The notes beneath the pieces are model-generated. The model was not told where the DNA came from and ran no database searches. It worked only from the letters and a program-made list of their open reading frames with translations. A stretch of 64,000 nucleotides of DNA from an uncultured Nitrospirales bacterium (lineage in GTDB: Bacteria; Nitrospirota; Nitrospiria; Nitrospirales; UBA8639): contig OY282373.1 in assembly GCA_958295805.1 (NCBI GenBank), positions 777,001 to 841,000 of the forward strand. The letters are read 5' to 3'. Position numbers and translations under genes: made by a program. Positions 52,621-61,604 of the stretch are shown here, piece by piece. Within the stretch, counting starts at the first letter, position 1; each line of letters opens with the position of its first letter.

Positions 52621-52899
52621 ATGTATAACGTAGCGCAAGTGACCGATGAAAAGTGCGTCGCCAAAAAAGGGTGCCGATTGTGCATCATGTACTGCCCGGA
52701 GGCCAATTGCCTGGATCTGAACGTCGAGAAATTGGTGGCGGAAGTGGTGATCAATCGATGTAAGGGATGTGAACTGTGCAAAGTCGTGTGTGACGCGGCT
52801 AAACATGAAGCCATTGACATGGTCTCGGTCAGCGCGAATGGCTTGTTGATGGAGTCGGCAGGCGAATCCGCGGAATTAGGACAGGCCTATCAGGGGTAG
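52621..52899 (+). CDS. 2-oxoacid:ferredoxin oxidoreductase, delta (ferredoxin) subunit
   Basis: 92 residues with two [4Fe-4S] sites: CVAKKGCRLCIMYCPEANCL (with a slightly unusual first spacing, C-x5-C-x2-C-x3-CP) and RCKGCELCKVVCD. It is the electron-transfer subunit. A rho-independent-like terminator follows at 52931. The spacing of the first motif is wider than the classical CxxCxxCxxxCP. Confidence 0.9.
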   Translation: MYNVAQVTDEKCVAKKGCRLCIMYCPEANCLDLNVEKLVAEVVINRCKGCELCKVVCDAAKHEAIDMVSVSANGLLMESAGESAELGQAYQG

Positions 52900-52930
52900 T
52901 TCACGCACCGCGGACATTTGACGGAGAAAG

Positions 52931-52975
52931 GCCCCGCTGCAGAACGTTGAGTGCCTGTCGCGGGGCTTTATTTTT
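52931..52975 (+). terminator. Terminator of the OFOR operon
   Basis: GCCCCGC (52931-52937) pairs with GCGGGGC (52960-52966) across a 22-nt loop and is followed by TTTATTTTT. Confidence 0.7.
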
Positions 52976-53023
52976 GTATCAATCAGGGAAACGACGCCAT
53001 GGAGAAAACGGAGAGGTCGGGAC

Positions 53024-53287
53024 GTGAGCGATGACCTCAGACAACTCATGGGAGAAATTGAACGGCACGTGAGCCGATTCCATGAGAGATTGGAAAGTCG
53101 CGCCCAGGAAATGGAACTCATGGGAGAGGACCCCGACGTCGTCAAAAAATTGACGATGGGAGCCGATGCCATGAAGGATAGTGCCAATATTTACTTGTCC
53201 TGGGCGCGCCATTACGTGGCCCTCTCGGAAGGCGGCGCGGCGGAGGCCGACGAAGGCGAAGAAGATTCAGAGGATTTTCAGTTTTAG
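53024..53287 (+). CDS. Small helical hypothetical protein (87 aa)
   Basis: GTG-started, after GGAGAGGTCGGGAC. The first 45 residues are an amphipathic helix (DLRQLMGEIERHVSRFHERL), the middle contains GADAMKDSANIYLSWARHYV, and the C-terminus is acidic (EADEGEEDSEDFQF). No family is recognised. Its position between the operon terminator and tRNA-Asn, good start signals and ordinary composition suggest a real gene. It would be transcribed from its own promoter. Confidence 0.65.
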   Translation: MSDDLRQLMGEIERHVSRFHERLESRAQEMELMGEDPDVVKKLTMGADAMKDSANIYLSWARHYVALSEGGAAEADEGEEDSEDFQF

Positions 53288-53315
53288 CACGCGAAAGAGG
53301 GGGCGGCGTGAACTG

Positions 53316-53343
53316 TTGATCGACATCGGAATTATGTTATGAT
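53316..53343 (+). promoter_or_regulatory. Promoter of tRNA-Asn
   Basis: TTGATC at 53316-53321 and TATGAT at 53338-53343 with a 16-bp spacer. The predicted start lies about 40 nt before the tRNA. Confidence 0.55.
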
Positions 53344-53388
53344 CACGCTCCGTCTTCACCATTGTAGAAAAGACGCTAACGATTGTGT

Positions 53389-53811
53389 TCCTCGGTAGCT
53401 CAGTTGGTAGAGCGGTCGGCTGTAAGGAAAGGCGCATCATGGCAGCAAGGAGACGGCACACGAATCGTCGAGAATACGTGATCTATTGCGCCGACTGCCA
53501 TCGGAGATTGACGCCGGATTGCAGCTTCCACGGGAAACCGTGGTTGAAAAATCGGGTGAATTCAGGGAAGCCTTCCCCGCGTTCGTGACGAACGCGGAAG
53601 GGGAATCCTGAGCGAAGCTTGCCGAAGGGTCATGGGTAGGCAAGAACGTGCAGAGACTAGAGGTTGAGGAACCCGAACCGATAAGACCTCACAAGCGCCC
53701 GACACCCTCACCTGATTCGTCAGCCGGGTGATGAGATAGTCCGAGCCCAGTAGAAATACTGGGGAACTCGTAACCGATTGGTCGCAGGTTCGAGTCCTGC
53801 CCGAGGAGCCA
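53389..53811 (+). tRNA. tRNA-Asn (GTT) interrupted by a group I intron
   Basis: Exons are 53389-53423 and 53771-53811. Joined they give a 76-nt cloverleaf: acceptor TCCTCGG/CCGAGGA, D arm GCTC/GAGC, anticodon stem GTCGG/CCGAT, loop CTGTTAA with anticodon GTT, T arm GCAGG/CCTGC with loop TTCGAGT, discriminator G and encoded CCA. The intron falls between T35 and T36, inside the anticodon, so the tRNA cannot work without splicing. Confidence 0.93.
53424..53770 (+). ncRNA. Group I self-splicing intron in tRNA-Asn (347 nt)
   Basis: The 5' exon ends in T and the intron ends in G, as group I introns require. The internal guide GCAGC (53442-53446) pairs with exon GCTGT, placing the U:G pair at the splice site. 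Core elements are in order: P TTCAGGGAAG, Q AATCCTGAGC, R GTGCAGAGACTAGA and S GAGATAGTCC; GACTA and TAGTC form P7. A long hairpin (CCGCGTTCG/CGAACGCGG) lies between P and Q, and GAAA-capped hairpins CCACGG/CCGTGG and CCCAGTA/TACTGGG resemble P2 and P9. No homing-endonuclease frame is present. Size and tRNA location suggest subgroup IC3. Confidence 0.92.
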
Positions 53812-53820
53812 AATTTCCAA

Positions 53821-53883
53821 CCGCCGGTTCCGGCGGTCCATAAGGAAACATGAGACCCCGAGGGGGAATCCCTTCGGGGTCTC
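53821..53883. terminator. Two hairpins after tRNA-Asn
   Basis: CCGCCGG TTCC GGCGG (53821-53836) and GAGACCCCGA...TTCGGGGTCTC (53852-53883) lie just after the tRNA. Neither has a strong T-run, so termination is only likely. Confidence 0.5.
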
Positions 53884-53916
53884 GTCATATCCGGCCTTCT
53901 ACGAGCGACAACCCCC

Positions 53917-55998
53917 ATGGGCAAAAAGAGACGAATGTCCGCCGAGAAGCCGGCGAGGGAGCGGCCGCACCGCGAACCGCTGATGCCTCTGGTGCTCCCT
54001 CAGTTGCACCCGTTTCACCTCAACCGGGACCTGCTTGGCCTGGTCCTGCTCTTCATCGGCGTGCTCGTCCTGTACGCCCTCTCCACTCCGCGCACCGTGA
54101 TGCTGGAGGACGATGGGGGATTCATCGCCACCGCGAAGTACGCGAGCGTCGCACACGCGCCAGGGTATCCCCTGTTCATCATGCTCGGCTGGCTTGCCTC
54201 GCACGTCCCGTTCGGCAGCATCGCGTGGCGCGTGCATACGGCGAGTGGCCTGATGGGTGCGTTCACCTGCGCCTGCATTGCCTGGACCGTGCTGCGTCGA
54301 ACCGGCAGCCGGCCGGCTGCGTATCTGGCCGGCGCGGCACTCGCGGTCTCCGAGCATTTCTGGTCTCAGGCGATCATCGCCGACGTCTACACGACCAACG
54401 CCGCGCTGGTGTTTCTGACGTTGGCCCTCGTGCAGGAAGCCGCGGCCAACCGGAGCACGCGGTTATGGGTGGCGGCCGCGCTGGTGTACGGCCTCGGCTT
54501 CGCCAATCACTATCCGCTCCTGATTCTGGGCAGCCCTGTCTTGCTCGCCTACGTTGTTGCAGCGAGAAAGGACTTCTGGAGCAGGGGGCACTATCTGATT
54601 CCCGTTGCCGTGCTCAGCGCGTCCGCACTCTACGGTTGGATGGTGTGGCGCTCACACCAGCCGGGGCCGATCAATTTCTTCGGCCCCATCGGGTCATGGG
54701 GAGAGTTCTTCTCGTTCGTTGACCGAAGCATCTACGCGAGCACCGACACCAACGTCAACGCCGGCATCATTGACAAGGGACAATACGCCGGATACTTCGT
54801 CACCGAAGCGTTCTTGCAATTCAGCGTGGTGGGAGGAATCGTCGCGCTGTGGGGCGTAGTCGCGTCGTATCGGACCGGCTGGCGTCTTGGGCTGTTGTGC
54901 GAGACATTCACGTTCGCGGCCAGCAGTTTTCTGCTGATCTTTTTGCTCGGCTTCAACTACGAACACCTCATGATCGCTGCGTTTCGACCCTATCCGTTGG
55001 TTGCCTACGGTATCTTCGCCCTCTGGTTGGGGTATGGCATGCACGCGATGCTGCAAAGCGCGTGGGCTAAGCGCAAGTCAATGCGTTCGGCGGCTTACGC
55101 CGCGTCCATGCTCGTGCTGGCGGCACTGTGCGTCTGGAACGGCAGGATCAACTACCGGCCGCACGATACGTTCGCGGAAGACCAGGCGCAGATGATCTTG
55201 GACCTCGTGGAGCAGGACGGCGTCATCGTCCTGTACCAGGACGCCTATATCGGGCCGATGGCCTACCTTCGCTGGGTGGACGGCCGGCGCCCGGACGTTC
55301 GGATGCTGGAGGCGCACGGCTTGCTGTTCAGCGACCGGGTGGTACAGCCGTCGTGGACGCAGGCGCGTCGAGACGCGGCATGGGACGAGTTCTTCCGGGA
55401 CGCCGAACGGCCGAGTTATTTCCAGTGGCGTGGCCCCGCGATGTCCGGGGTGGGACAAATGCACCTGGGGTTCCTGCGGCGCGCGGACGCGAACGTCGCG
55501 CCCGGCTCCATCGGAGTCGAACTTAACGATGCAGCCAAGGAATACTTCAAGAAGCTTATCACAACATCGGAGCCGGAGGATGCGTGGATATCCTACCACC
55601 GCAACCAGTTGCTCGAAACATACGGCGAATACCTGGGACTGCTCCAGGCCGGCGACTATCCCACGTTCAATGACTATGCCGAGGACATCCTGCCGTTGGC
55701 GAAACACAACTATTGGTCGTTGATGGGCATGGCCAGCGCGCTTACCCCGCAGAGAAGCGCCCGGTCGCTGCGGCTGACGGACGATTACCTGCGCAAGGCC
55801 AAGCAACTCGCAGGAGATAACCGCAGCAAGGCACAGCGGGCGTCGGTGTTCTACCTGGAAGGGCTGATTGAGCAGCAGAAAGGCAACGTCAACGGGGCCA
55901 TGGCCTTGTTCCGTGAGTCCTTGCGAATCAACCGGGAGCCGTCAAACCAGGCCTATCTGAAACTCAGAGAGCTGAATTCCTCTCGCCGGAAGCAATGA
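53917..55998 (+). CDS. DUF2723 (TMEM260-like) membrane glycosyltransferase
   Basis: A 693-residue protein. Residues 38-420 have about ten membrane helices, with the DUF2723 signature MLEDDGGFIATAKYASVAHAPGYPLFIMLG near residue 62-91: an acidic pair followed by HAPGYPL. Family members with known function are GT-C protein O-mannosyltransferases. The C-terminal 270 residues are soluble and end in TPR-like helices. It is the first of five glycosyltransferase genes that follow the tRNA-Asn. DNA here is clearly more G+C-rich than in the OFOR operon. Acceptor and sugar are inferred from the neighbouring Dpm1-like gene. Confidence 0.82.
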   Translation: MGKKRRMSAEKPARERPHREPLMPLVLPQLHPFHLNRDLLGLVLLFIGVLVLYALSTPRTVMLEDDGGFIATAKYASVAHAPGYPLFIMLGWLASHVPFGSIAWRVHTASGLMGAFTCACIAWTVLRRTGSRPAAYLAGAALAVSEHFWSQAIIADVYTTNAALVFLTLALVQEAAANRSTRLWVAAALVYGLGFANHYPLLILGSPVLLAYVVAARKDFWSRGHYLIPVAVLSASALYGWMVWRSHQPGPINFFGPIGSWGEFFSFVDRSIYASTDTNVNAGIIDKGQYAGYFVTEAFLQFSVVGGIVALWGVVASYRTGWRLGLLCETFTFAASSFLLIFLLGFNYEHLMIAAFRPYPLVAYGIFALWLGYGMHAMLQSAWAKRKSMRSAAYAASMLVLAALCVWNGRINYRPHDTFAEDQAQMILDLVEQDGVIVLYQDAYIGPMAYLRWVDGRRPDVRMLEAHGLLFSDRVVQPSWTQARRDAAWDEFFRDAERPSYFQWRGPAMSGVGQMHLGFLRRADANVAPGSIGVELNDAAKEYFKKLITTSEPEDAWISYHRNQLLETYGEYLGLLQAGDYPTFNDYAEDILPLAKHNYWSLMGMASALTPQRSARSLRLTDDYLRKAKQLAGDNRSKAQRASVFYLEGLIEQQKGNVNGAMALFRESLRINREPSNQAYLKLRELNSSRRKQ

Positions 55999-56164
55999 GA
56001 GAAGGAATGATCCCGGAGATGGTATGCGCCCCGTCAGCAAACTCCGACTTTGAATCGTTATCGGGGTTGGGGTACCGGATCGTCAATCATTTGCATTGAT
56101 GAGACTGGCGTTATACGATCCTCCTCGTCACCTCCAGCTTCAATTCATATTGAGATCGGTTTTC

Positions 56165-57289
56165 ATGACTTCATTACAGACGCGAGTGTGTTTCGTCATC
56201 CCTACGTACAACGAAGCGCTTAACGTCACGTCGCTGCTGCAACGATTGACCGAACTGTACCCGAGCCCGGACGTGACGTTTCTGATCGTTGACGACGAAA
56301 GCCCGGATGGGACGGGTCGCCTGGTTCAAGCGTCTGCCGCGACGGATCATCGCGTCCATCTGCTGGAAGGCAAGCGGCGTGGGTTCGGGCAGGCCTACGT
56401 GCGGGGGATGACCTACGCCCTGGACGTTCTTGACGCCGACGTCGTCGTGCAGATGGACGCGGATTTCTCCCACGATCCCGCGGATGTGGGGAAGCTGCTG
56501 GCCGGGCTGTCGGACGGCGCAGACGTGGTGATCGGCAGCCGCTACGTCTCCGGCGGTGCCGTTGACCGGCGCTGGCACGTCGGACGACGGATGTTGTCCC
56601 GATGGGGTAATCGTTTTGCCCGGTTGATCGCCGGCATGAAAGCCGTTCGCGATTGTACCGCGGGTTTCAAGGCGATCAAGGCGACCGCGCTACGGGCCGC
56701 GAAAGTGGAAGAGATCCGAGTGCAAGGCCACACGTTCCAAGTGGTATTGCTGCACCGCCTGATCCGGACCGGCGCGAAGGTCATCGAAGAACCGATCTAT
56801 TTTCGCGACCGCGACCGCGGACACACCAAACTCGGCATCGGGAGCATCCTGGAATTCTTCTACAACGTCTGGTGGCTGTATTTGGCGAGTCACTGGACCT
56901 TCGTCAAATTCGTTTTGACGGGTCTCACCGGCATACTGGTCAACCTCGGGTCGTTCTTCCTTCTGCTCGAATTGGGCATGCACAAATTCTTGGCGTCGCC
57001 GATTGCCATCGAGTTGTCGATCATTTCGAACTTCCTGATAAACAACCACTGGAGCTTTGCCGACCGCGTCATGACCGATCGTGCGCACACCCGGATTATG
57101 AAGTACAACCTCGTTGCGTTGTCCACGCTGGTGCTGAGTTACGTCACGTTTATCGTTCTGTCGTTTCTGTTTTCTGAGGCGTCACCCGTATTGCTGCAAG
57201 GATGTGGAATCCTGCCGGCCGGATTCCTCAATTATTTCATGAATTCCTCCTGGACGTTTCGCGAAACGGACCGCGACGGTCCCCGTTGA
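56165..57289 (+). CDS. Polyprenol-phosphate mannosyltransferase (Dpm1-like) fused to GtrA domain
   Basis: 374 residues from MTSLQTRVCF. Residues 8-240 are a GT2 domain: VIPTYNEALNV, LIVDDESPDGTG, the DxD-type VVQMDADFSHDP and the acceptor-site RDRDRGHTKLG. Residues 250-370 are a GtrA domain of four membrane helices (FVKFVLTGLTGILVNLGSFF). Such fusions make polyprenyl-phosphate mannose or glucose and help present it across the membrane. It would supply the lipid-linked donor for the flanking GT-C enzymes. The ATG 56165 is preferred over upstream in-frame ATG at 56096. Confidence 0.88.
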   Translation: MTSLQTRVCFVIPTYNEALNVTSLLQRLTELYPSPDVTFLIVDDESPDGTGRLVQASAATDHRVHLLEGKRRGFGQAYVRGMTYALDVLDADVVVQMDADFSHDPADVGKLLAGLSDGADVVIGSRYVSGGAVDRRWHVGRRMLSRWGNRFARLIAGMKAVRDCTAGFKAIKATALRAAKVEEIRVQGHTFQVVLLHRLIRTGAKVIEEPIYFRDRDRGHTKLGIGSILEFFYNVWWLYLASHWTFVKFVLTGLTGILVNLGSFFLLLELGMHKFLASPIAIELSIISNFLINNHWSFADRVMTDRAHTRIMKYNLVALSTLVLSYVTFIVLSFLFSEASPVLLQGCGILPAGFLNYFMNSSWTFRETDRDGPR

Positions 57290-57428
57290 GTGCTGCCTTC
57301 GATTGAGCAAAGAACGGCCGCATGGAGTGCGTGAAATCGAAAGCCATCTAACCGGTAGCCGGCAGACTCGCTGCGACGCCGCGAATCTCAGTCCCGCGTT
57401 GAGTGGCAACGTGTCACGACGGGACGGA

Positions 57429-59450
57429 ATGAAGGCACGCAGGGCTCGCCGCGGACGAGCAACGCTTGCCCCGGCTTCCCCGCCGCCGAAGCGCGAGTCC
57501 CGGGACGGAGCCGGGACAACGCCTACGGTCCCGATTCTCGCGGATAAAGGACGCGACCTCGCGGGTGGGCGAGCCGTGGTCCTCCTGGGGTTGGGGCTCG
57601 GACTGGTGGTGGCGGTCAGCTACTACCCTGCGGTACTGGGCGGTTTCGTGTGGGATGACCGGGCGTTTACCGAGGCTGCGCCGGTGCGTGAGCCCTCCGG
57701 CCTCTGGCAAATCTGGTTTTCGCCAAGCGAGATACAAGGCGAGGGACACTACTGGCCGTTGACCTACACCACCTTCTGGCTGGATCACCGGCTGTGGGGA
57801 TTCGCCCCTGCCGGCTTTCACGTCGTCAACGTGCTGCTGCACGTCGCCAACGTCGTGCTGCTCTGGCGGCTTCTGTTGCGTCTGGCCGTGCCCGGCGCCT
57901 GGATGGTCGCCGCGCTGTTCGCGGTGCATCCGGTACACGTTGAGGCCGTCGCTTGGGTGATAGGACGCAAGGACCTGCTCGCGACGCTGTTCTACCTGTC
58001 CGCCGGACGCGCGTGGCTGCGCTTTCTGGAGGAACCGCGCCTGTCTCGACAATACACGTGCTATGGTCTGTCGTTGGCGTTGTTCGCCGCCGGTTTGCTC
58101 TGCAAATCTATTGGGGTCACCCTGCCCGTGGCGCTGCTGATCTGCCAGTGGTGGCGACAAGGCCGCGTGAGTTGGGTTGACCTGCGCCGGGTCGCGCCGT
58201 TCTTTGCGGTGGGACTGGGTCTTGCCGCGGCGGATCTGTCCTACTACCGGGAGGACGTTGCCACCTGGATTGCCCATTACTCGCCGGTTGAACGGGTGCT
58301 TCTCGCAACCCACGCCCTGTGGTTCTACCTCGGCAAGTTGCTCTGGCCCACTGGGCTGGCCGTCATCTACCCACATTGGGAGGTCAACGTCGCGGACCCA
58401 TCGGCCTGGGGATACGTTGCCGCCGCCATCGCCGTGCCCGCGGCTCTCTGGTTTCTGCGGCATCGGATTGGCCGGGGACCGCTGGCGGGTGTTCTGTTCT
58501 TCGCGGTCACGTTGTCGCCGGTGCTCGGGTTCGTGAACTACGGCTACATGCAGTTCTCCTTTGTCGCGGACCGGTACCAATACCTGGCCGGAATTGGGCC
58601 GCTGGCCGTCATCATCGGGACCGCGGCCTGGGGATCTGCCAGGCTGCCCGAAACAGCGGGGAAGGGCGCGCTGTGCCTCGCCTTGGCCGTGCTGGCGCTG
58701 CTGGGAACGCTGAGTTGGCGGCAGGCGAGCATTTACCGGGACGAGATCACCTTCTTCAACCACGTCATCTCGCACAACCCGACGGCTCGGAACGCTCATC
58801 TCAATCTCGGCAAGACGCTGTTCGAGTCGGGACACCGGGAAGAAGGTCTCGCCGCCATCCGCACCGAACTGAAACTGCGACCGGACTTTTTCAAGGCGCA
58901 TTACAGTGCCGGGTTGATGTTTCTGCACCTGGGCCGGCTCGACGAGTCGGAGAGACACCTGCGTCGCGCCCTGGAACTCAACCCGAATAACCGCGACGTG
59001 CAGTACAGCGCCGGCCTGACGCTCTCCACGTTGGGCCGGCACGGCGAGGCGGAACAACACTACCGCCGCGCCCTGCAAATCGATCCGCACCATTTCCTGG
59101 CCCATGCCGGTCTTGGCTGGGCGCTGCTGCACCTGGGCCGGATTGAGGAGTCGGAGAGACACCTGCGCCGTGCCCTGGAACTCAACCCGCGCTACCCGCC
59201 GGCCATCCTGAACCTTGCCGCGTTGCAGCTCAGGCAGAAGGGGTACGAGGAGGCGTTGGCTCTCTATCGAAGTGCCGTCGAGATTGCGTCCGACAACGCG
59301 GAGGCTTGGTCCGGCATGGGCGCCGCGCTGTACTTCCTGGGCAGGGCCGACGAGGCGTTGCAAAGTCTTGACCGGGCCCTTGCCCTGGACCCGACCTTGG
59401 AACGGGCGCGCAACAATCGTGAAGCGATACAGGCTTCCATGGAGCAGTGA
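57429..59450 (+). CDS. TMTC-like GT-C glycosyltransferase with TPR repeats
   Basis: 673 residues. After a basic N-terminus, helices begin at about residue 45. The first loop has GGFVWDDRAFTE, the acidic pair of the GT-C fold, and HPVHVEAVAWVIGRKDLLAT is the TMTC signature. The C-terminal third holds about six TPRs (RNAHLNLGKTLFESGHREEG, DESERHLRRALELNPNNRD, AEQHYRRALQIDPHHF), including two nearly identical DESERHLRRALELNP-type units. TMTC1-4 of animals O-mannosylate cadherins. The TPRs should face the periplasm and recruit acceptor proteins (inference). It overlaps the next gene by 4 bp. Confidence 0.86.
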   Translation: MKARRARRGRATLAPASPPPKRESRDGAGTTPTVPILADKGRDLAGGRAVVLLGLGLGLVVAVSYYPAVLGGFVWDDRAFTEAAPVREPSGLWQIWFSPSEIQGEGHYWPLTYTTFWLDHRLWGFAPAGFHVVNVLLHVANVVLLWRLLLRLAVPGAWMVAALFAVHPVHVEAVAWVIGRKDLLATLFYLSAGRAWLRFLEEPRLSRQYTCYGLSLALFAAGLLCKSIGVTLPVALLICQWWRQGRVSWVDLRRVAPFFAVGLGLAAADLSYYREDVATWIAHYSPVERVLLATHALWFYLGKLLWPTGLAVIYPHWEVNVADPSAWGYVAAAIAVPAALWFLRHRIGRGPLAGVLFFAVTLSPVLGFVNYGYMQFSFVADRYQYLAGIGPLAVIIGTAAWGSARLPETAGKGALCLALAVLALLGTLSWRQASIYRDEITFFNHVISHNPTARNAHLNLGKTLFESGHREEGLAAIRTELKLRPDFFKAHYSAGLMFLHLGRLDESERHLRRALELNPNNRDVQYSAGLTLSTLGRHGEAEQHYRRALQIDPHHFLAHAGLGWALLHLGRIEESERHLRRALELNPRYPPAILNLAALQLRQKGYEEALALYRSAVEIASDNAEAWSGMGAALYFLGRADEALQSLDRALALDPTLERARNNREAIQASMEQ

Positions 59451-61240
59451 GCGGCAGACCGATGGGGAAGACGAGCGGGAAAAAGAAAATCAGGGACAGG
59501 CGCGGGGAGCGCGGTCGTCCATCAACCGCACGCCGCGAGCCGCGAGCGCGCGGGTTGGCGCGCCTGCGATCGGCGCTGGACGGCCTGTTGCACGTGCAGA
59601 CGCCTGACGAACCGACGTGGAGATATTTCTGGCCGGTGCTGGCGTTGGCCTTCGCGGCGCGGGCAGCCGTCGCCCTGTCCGGCGACTTCATCCTGCATCC
59701 CGACGAAATCATGCAGTACCTGGAGCAGGGGCATCGCCTGGCCTTCGGTAACGGCGTCATCTATTGGGAGTTCTTCTACGGCGCGCGCTCGTGGCTGTTG
59801 CCCGGTCTGATTGCCGGGGGGTTGAAGCTGTTCGACGCCCTGGGGCTCGGTCAGCCGGCCTGGTACGTCGGCGGCATCAAGCTGATGTTCTGCGCGATTT
59901 CCCTGGTGATTCCCGCCGGGATGTATTTTTTCTCTCGCCGGCACTTCGGCGAAACCGCGGCGCGGGTCGCGCTGCTGGCCGGGGCCTTCTGGTACGAACT
60001 GGTCGGTTTTGCCCATAAGCCGATGACCGAGTTCGTGGCCACCGGCCTGCTGGCGGTGTTGCTCGTGCTGTGCGTGCGTCCATCGCCCGACCGGCCGGGG
60101 ATCGTCTGGCCGGCGGCCTTCCTGGCGGTACTGGCCGCGGCGATACGGATGCAGTACGCCCCGATCGCGTTCGCGCTTCTCGGTCTCGTCTTTCTGCGCG
60201 CCGGCAGGACGACCGGGTCGGGGGGAGCGTGGTGGAGGGGCGCGCGGGCGCAGCTCGTATTCGCCGCGGCCCTGGGTCTTCTCACGGTCGGCGTATTCGA
60301 CGCGGTGACGTGGAGCGCCGAACCGTTCCACTCCTATCTCGCCAACCTGCGATTCAATCTCGCGCTGGAGGAGACGCGCTCCGGTTCGAGTTCGGCCTGG
60401 CAGTATCTGTGGTGGTCCCTGCTGAGCAGCGTGGGGCTGAGCGCGCTCTGCCTGGCGATGTCGTTGTGCGACCTGCGCCGCTACGGGTTCCTGCTCTCGC
60501 TCATCGTCCTGACCTTGCTCATCCATTCCGCGGAGGCACACAAGGAGTACCGCTTCGTTTTCATCGTGATTCCGTTCTGGCTGTTGATCGGTGCCGATGT
60601 GGTGACCATGCTCGCCGACCGCAAGCCGGTGTGGGTCTTCAGATCGGTCGGCGTCCTGTTCGTGGCGGTCTCCCTGGCCGGAATCCTGAACGCCTTGCCC
60701 CGTCAGGACGAGGCGTATCGGCTGATCTTCGCACCCAAGGAGACGCCCGTCCGATTCATCCGCGGCCAGGACCCTCGGTTCGCCGCGTACCGCTACCTCG
60801 CCGTCGCGCCGGACGTCCTCGGGGTGTGGCAGACCGACCGTCATTATCACAGCCTCCCCGGGTACTATTACCTGCACCGCAAGATCCCGTTTTATGACGC
60901 ATCAACCGGTCCCGGCAACAACCTGCACAAGGACCTGAAAACGCTCCAGGCCTCGGTCAGCCACATCGTGTCCGAGGACCCCAAGCTTGCCGTCCCCGGT
61001 TACGCGGTGGAGAAGGAATTCGGCAACGTCCGCGTCCTGCGCCGTATAGAGAATGATGCCCCAGTCCGCCAATGGCAGGACTTTACTCCGATCATGACCG
61101 GCGACCTTGCCGACCGGATCATGCAAAAGATGGACGCCGTCTTCCCACCATCGCCGGTCAACGCCGGAATCCGCTTTACCGCGCTGGAACGGTCTGGCAC
61201 GTCGCCCGCAAATCGGAGTCAACACCAGGAGTTGCCATGA
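59447..61240 (+). CDS. GT22-like (Alg9/PIG-B type) mannosyltransferase
   Basis: 597 residues with HPDEIMQYLEQGHRLAFGNG near residue 84-103 and WEFFYGARSWLLPGLIAGG just after, both diagnostic of GT22 mannosyltransferases. Multiple helices follow, with the HKEYRFVFIVIPFW motif (about 365), another GT22 landmark. GT22 enzymes use dolichol- or polyprenol-phosphate mannose. The GTG at 59447 overlaps the previous stop, with GGAG nearby; ATG 59462 is also possible. It completes the set of lipid-donor-dependent transferases here. Confidence 0.85.
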   Translation: MSGRPMGKTSGKKKIRDRRGERGRPSTARREPRARGLARLRSALDGLLHVQTPDEPTWRYFWPVLALAFAARAAVALSGDFILHPDEIMQYLEQGHRLAFGNGVIYWEFFYGARSWLLPGLIAGGLKLFDALGLGQPAWYVGGIKLMFCAISLVIPAGMYFFSRRHFGETAARVALLAGAFWYELVGFAHKPMTEFVATGLLAVLLVLCVRPSPDRPGIVWPAAFLAVLAAAIRMQYAPIAFALLGLVFLRAGRTTGSGGAWWRGARAQLVFAAALGLLTVGVFDAVTWSAEPFHSYLANLRFNLALEETRSGSSSAWQYLWWSLLSSVGLSALCLAMSLCDLRRYGFLLSLIVLTLLIHSAEAHKEYRFVFIVIPFWLLIGADVVTMLADRKPVWVFRSVGVLFVAVSLAGILNALPRQDEAYRLIFAPKETPVRFIRGQDPRFAAYRYLAVAPDVLGVWQTDRHYHSLPGYYYLHRKIPFYDASTGPGNNLHKDLKTLQASVSHIVSEDPKLAVPGYAVEKEFGNVRVLRRIENDAPVRQWQDFTPIMTGDLADRIMQKMDAVFPPSPVNAGIRFTALERSGTSPANRSQHQELP

Positions 61241-61326
61241 ATTCCACCCTAATGTGTGGTTCTCTCCTGTTCCTCGCCGGTGGTCCCAATCGGATAAATT
61301 CGTCCACGACAAGGAGAGTTGTTCCA

Positions 61327-61564
61327 ATGGACAAAGCCACGAGCCCTCGCCATCTCCGCCGCCTTGATGGTCGCGTTTCCACTCTTCATCCTCATGGCGA
61401 AAATCCCGGAAAGCAGCCCGTGGAACTAGTCGCTGATCATTGCCCTTGCGTTGCTACAAGGATGTCTCATGGTGTTTTGGACGAACAACTTCATGTTGAT
61501 TCTGTAGGAGATGGTTTGGCGAGTCGTCTTTCCGAATGACGACGTGAAAGGTGGCAGGGTATGA
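61327..61564 (+). pseudogene. Decayed small membrane-protein gene
   Basis: AAGGAGAG and ATG 61327 open a frame that becomes coherent after a +1 shift near 61342: LAISAALMVAFPLFILMAKI then PESSPWN, a TAG at 61427-61429, LIIALALLQGCLMVFWTNNF, a TAG at 61505-61507 and EMVWRVVFPNDDVKGGRV with a TGA at 61562. All later parts are in one frame. It reads as a two-helix protein of about 75 residues broken by one frameshift and two amber codons. No family is recognised. Confidence 0.5.
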
Positions 61565-61604
61565 CGTTGAGGGTGCGAGTAAGCTTGGGCGAAACCCGGA
61601 GAGT

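Noticed and set aside
53385-53588. A small open frame within the intron as a homing endonuclease
   Set aside because: Only 67 codons, overlaps the exon and core, no LAGLIDADG, GIY-YIG or HNH motif.
53389-53811. tRNA-Tyr, suggested by GGCTGTA at the 5' exon end
   Set aside because: The group I boundary needs an exon ending in T; joining T53423 to T53771 gives loop CTGTTAA and anticodon GTT with correct stem pairing, so Asn.
57414-59363. A 649-codon reverse frame opposite the TMTC-like gene
   Set aside because: Gln/Arg-rich shadow of a G+C-rich gene, without domains.
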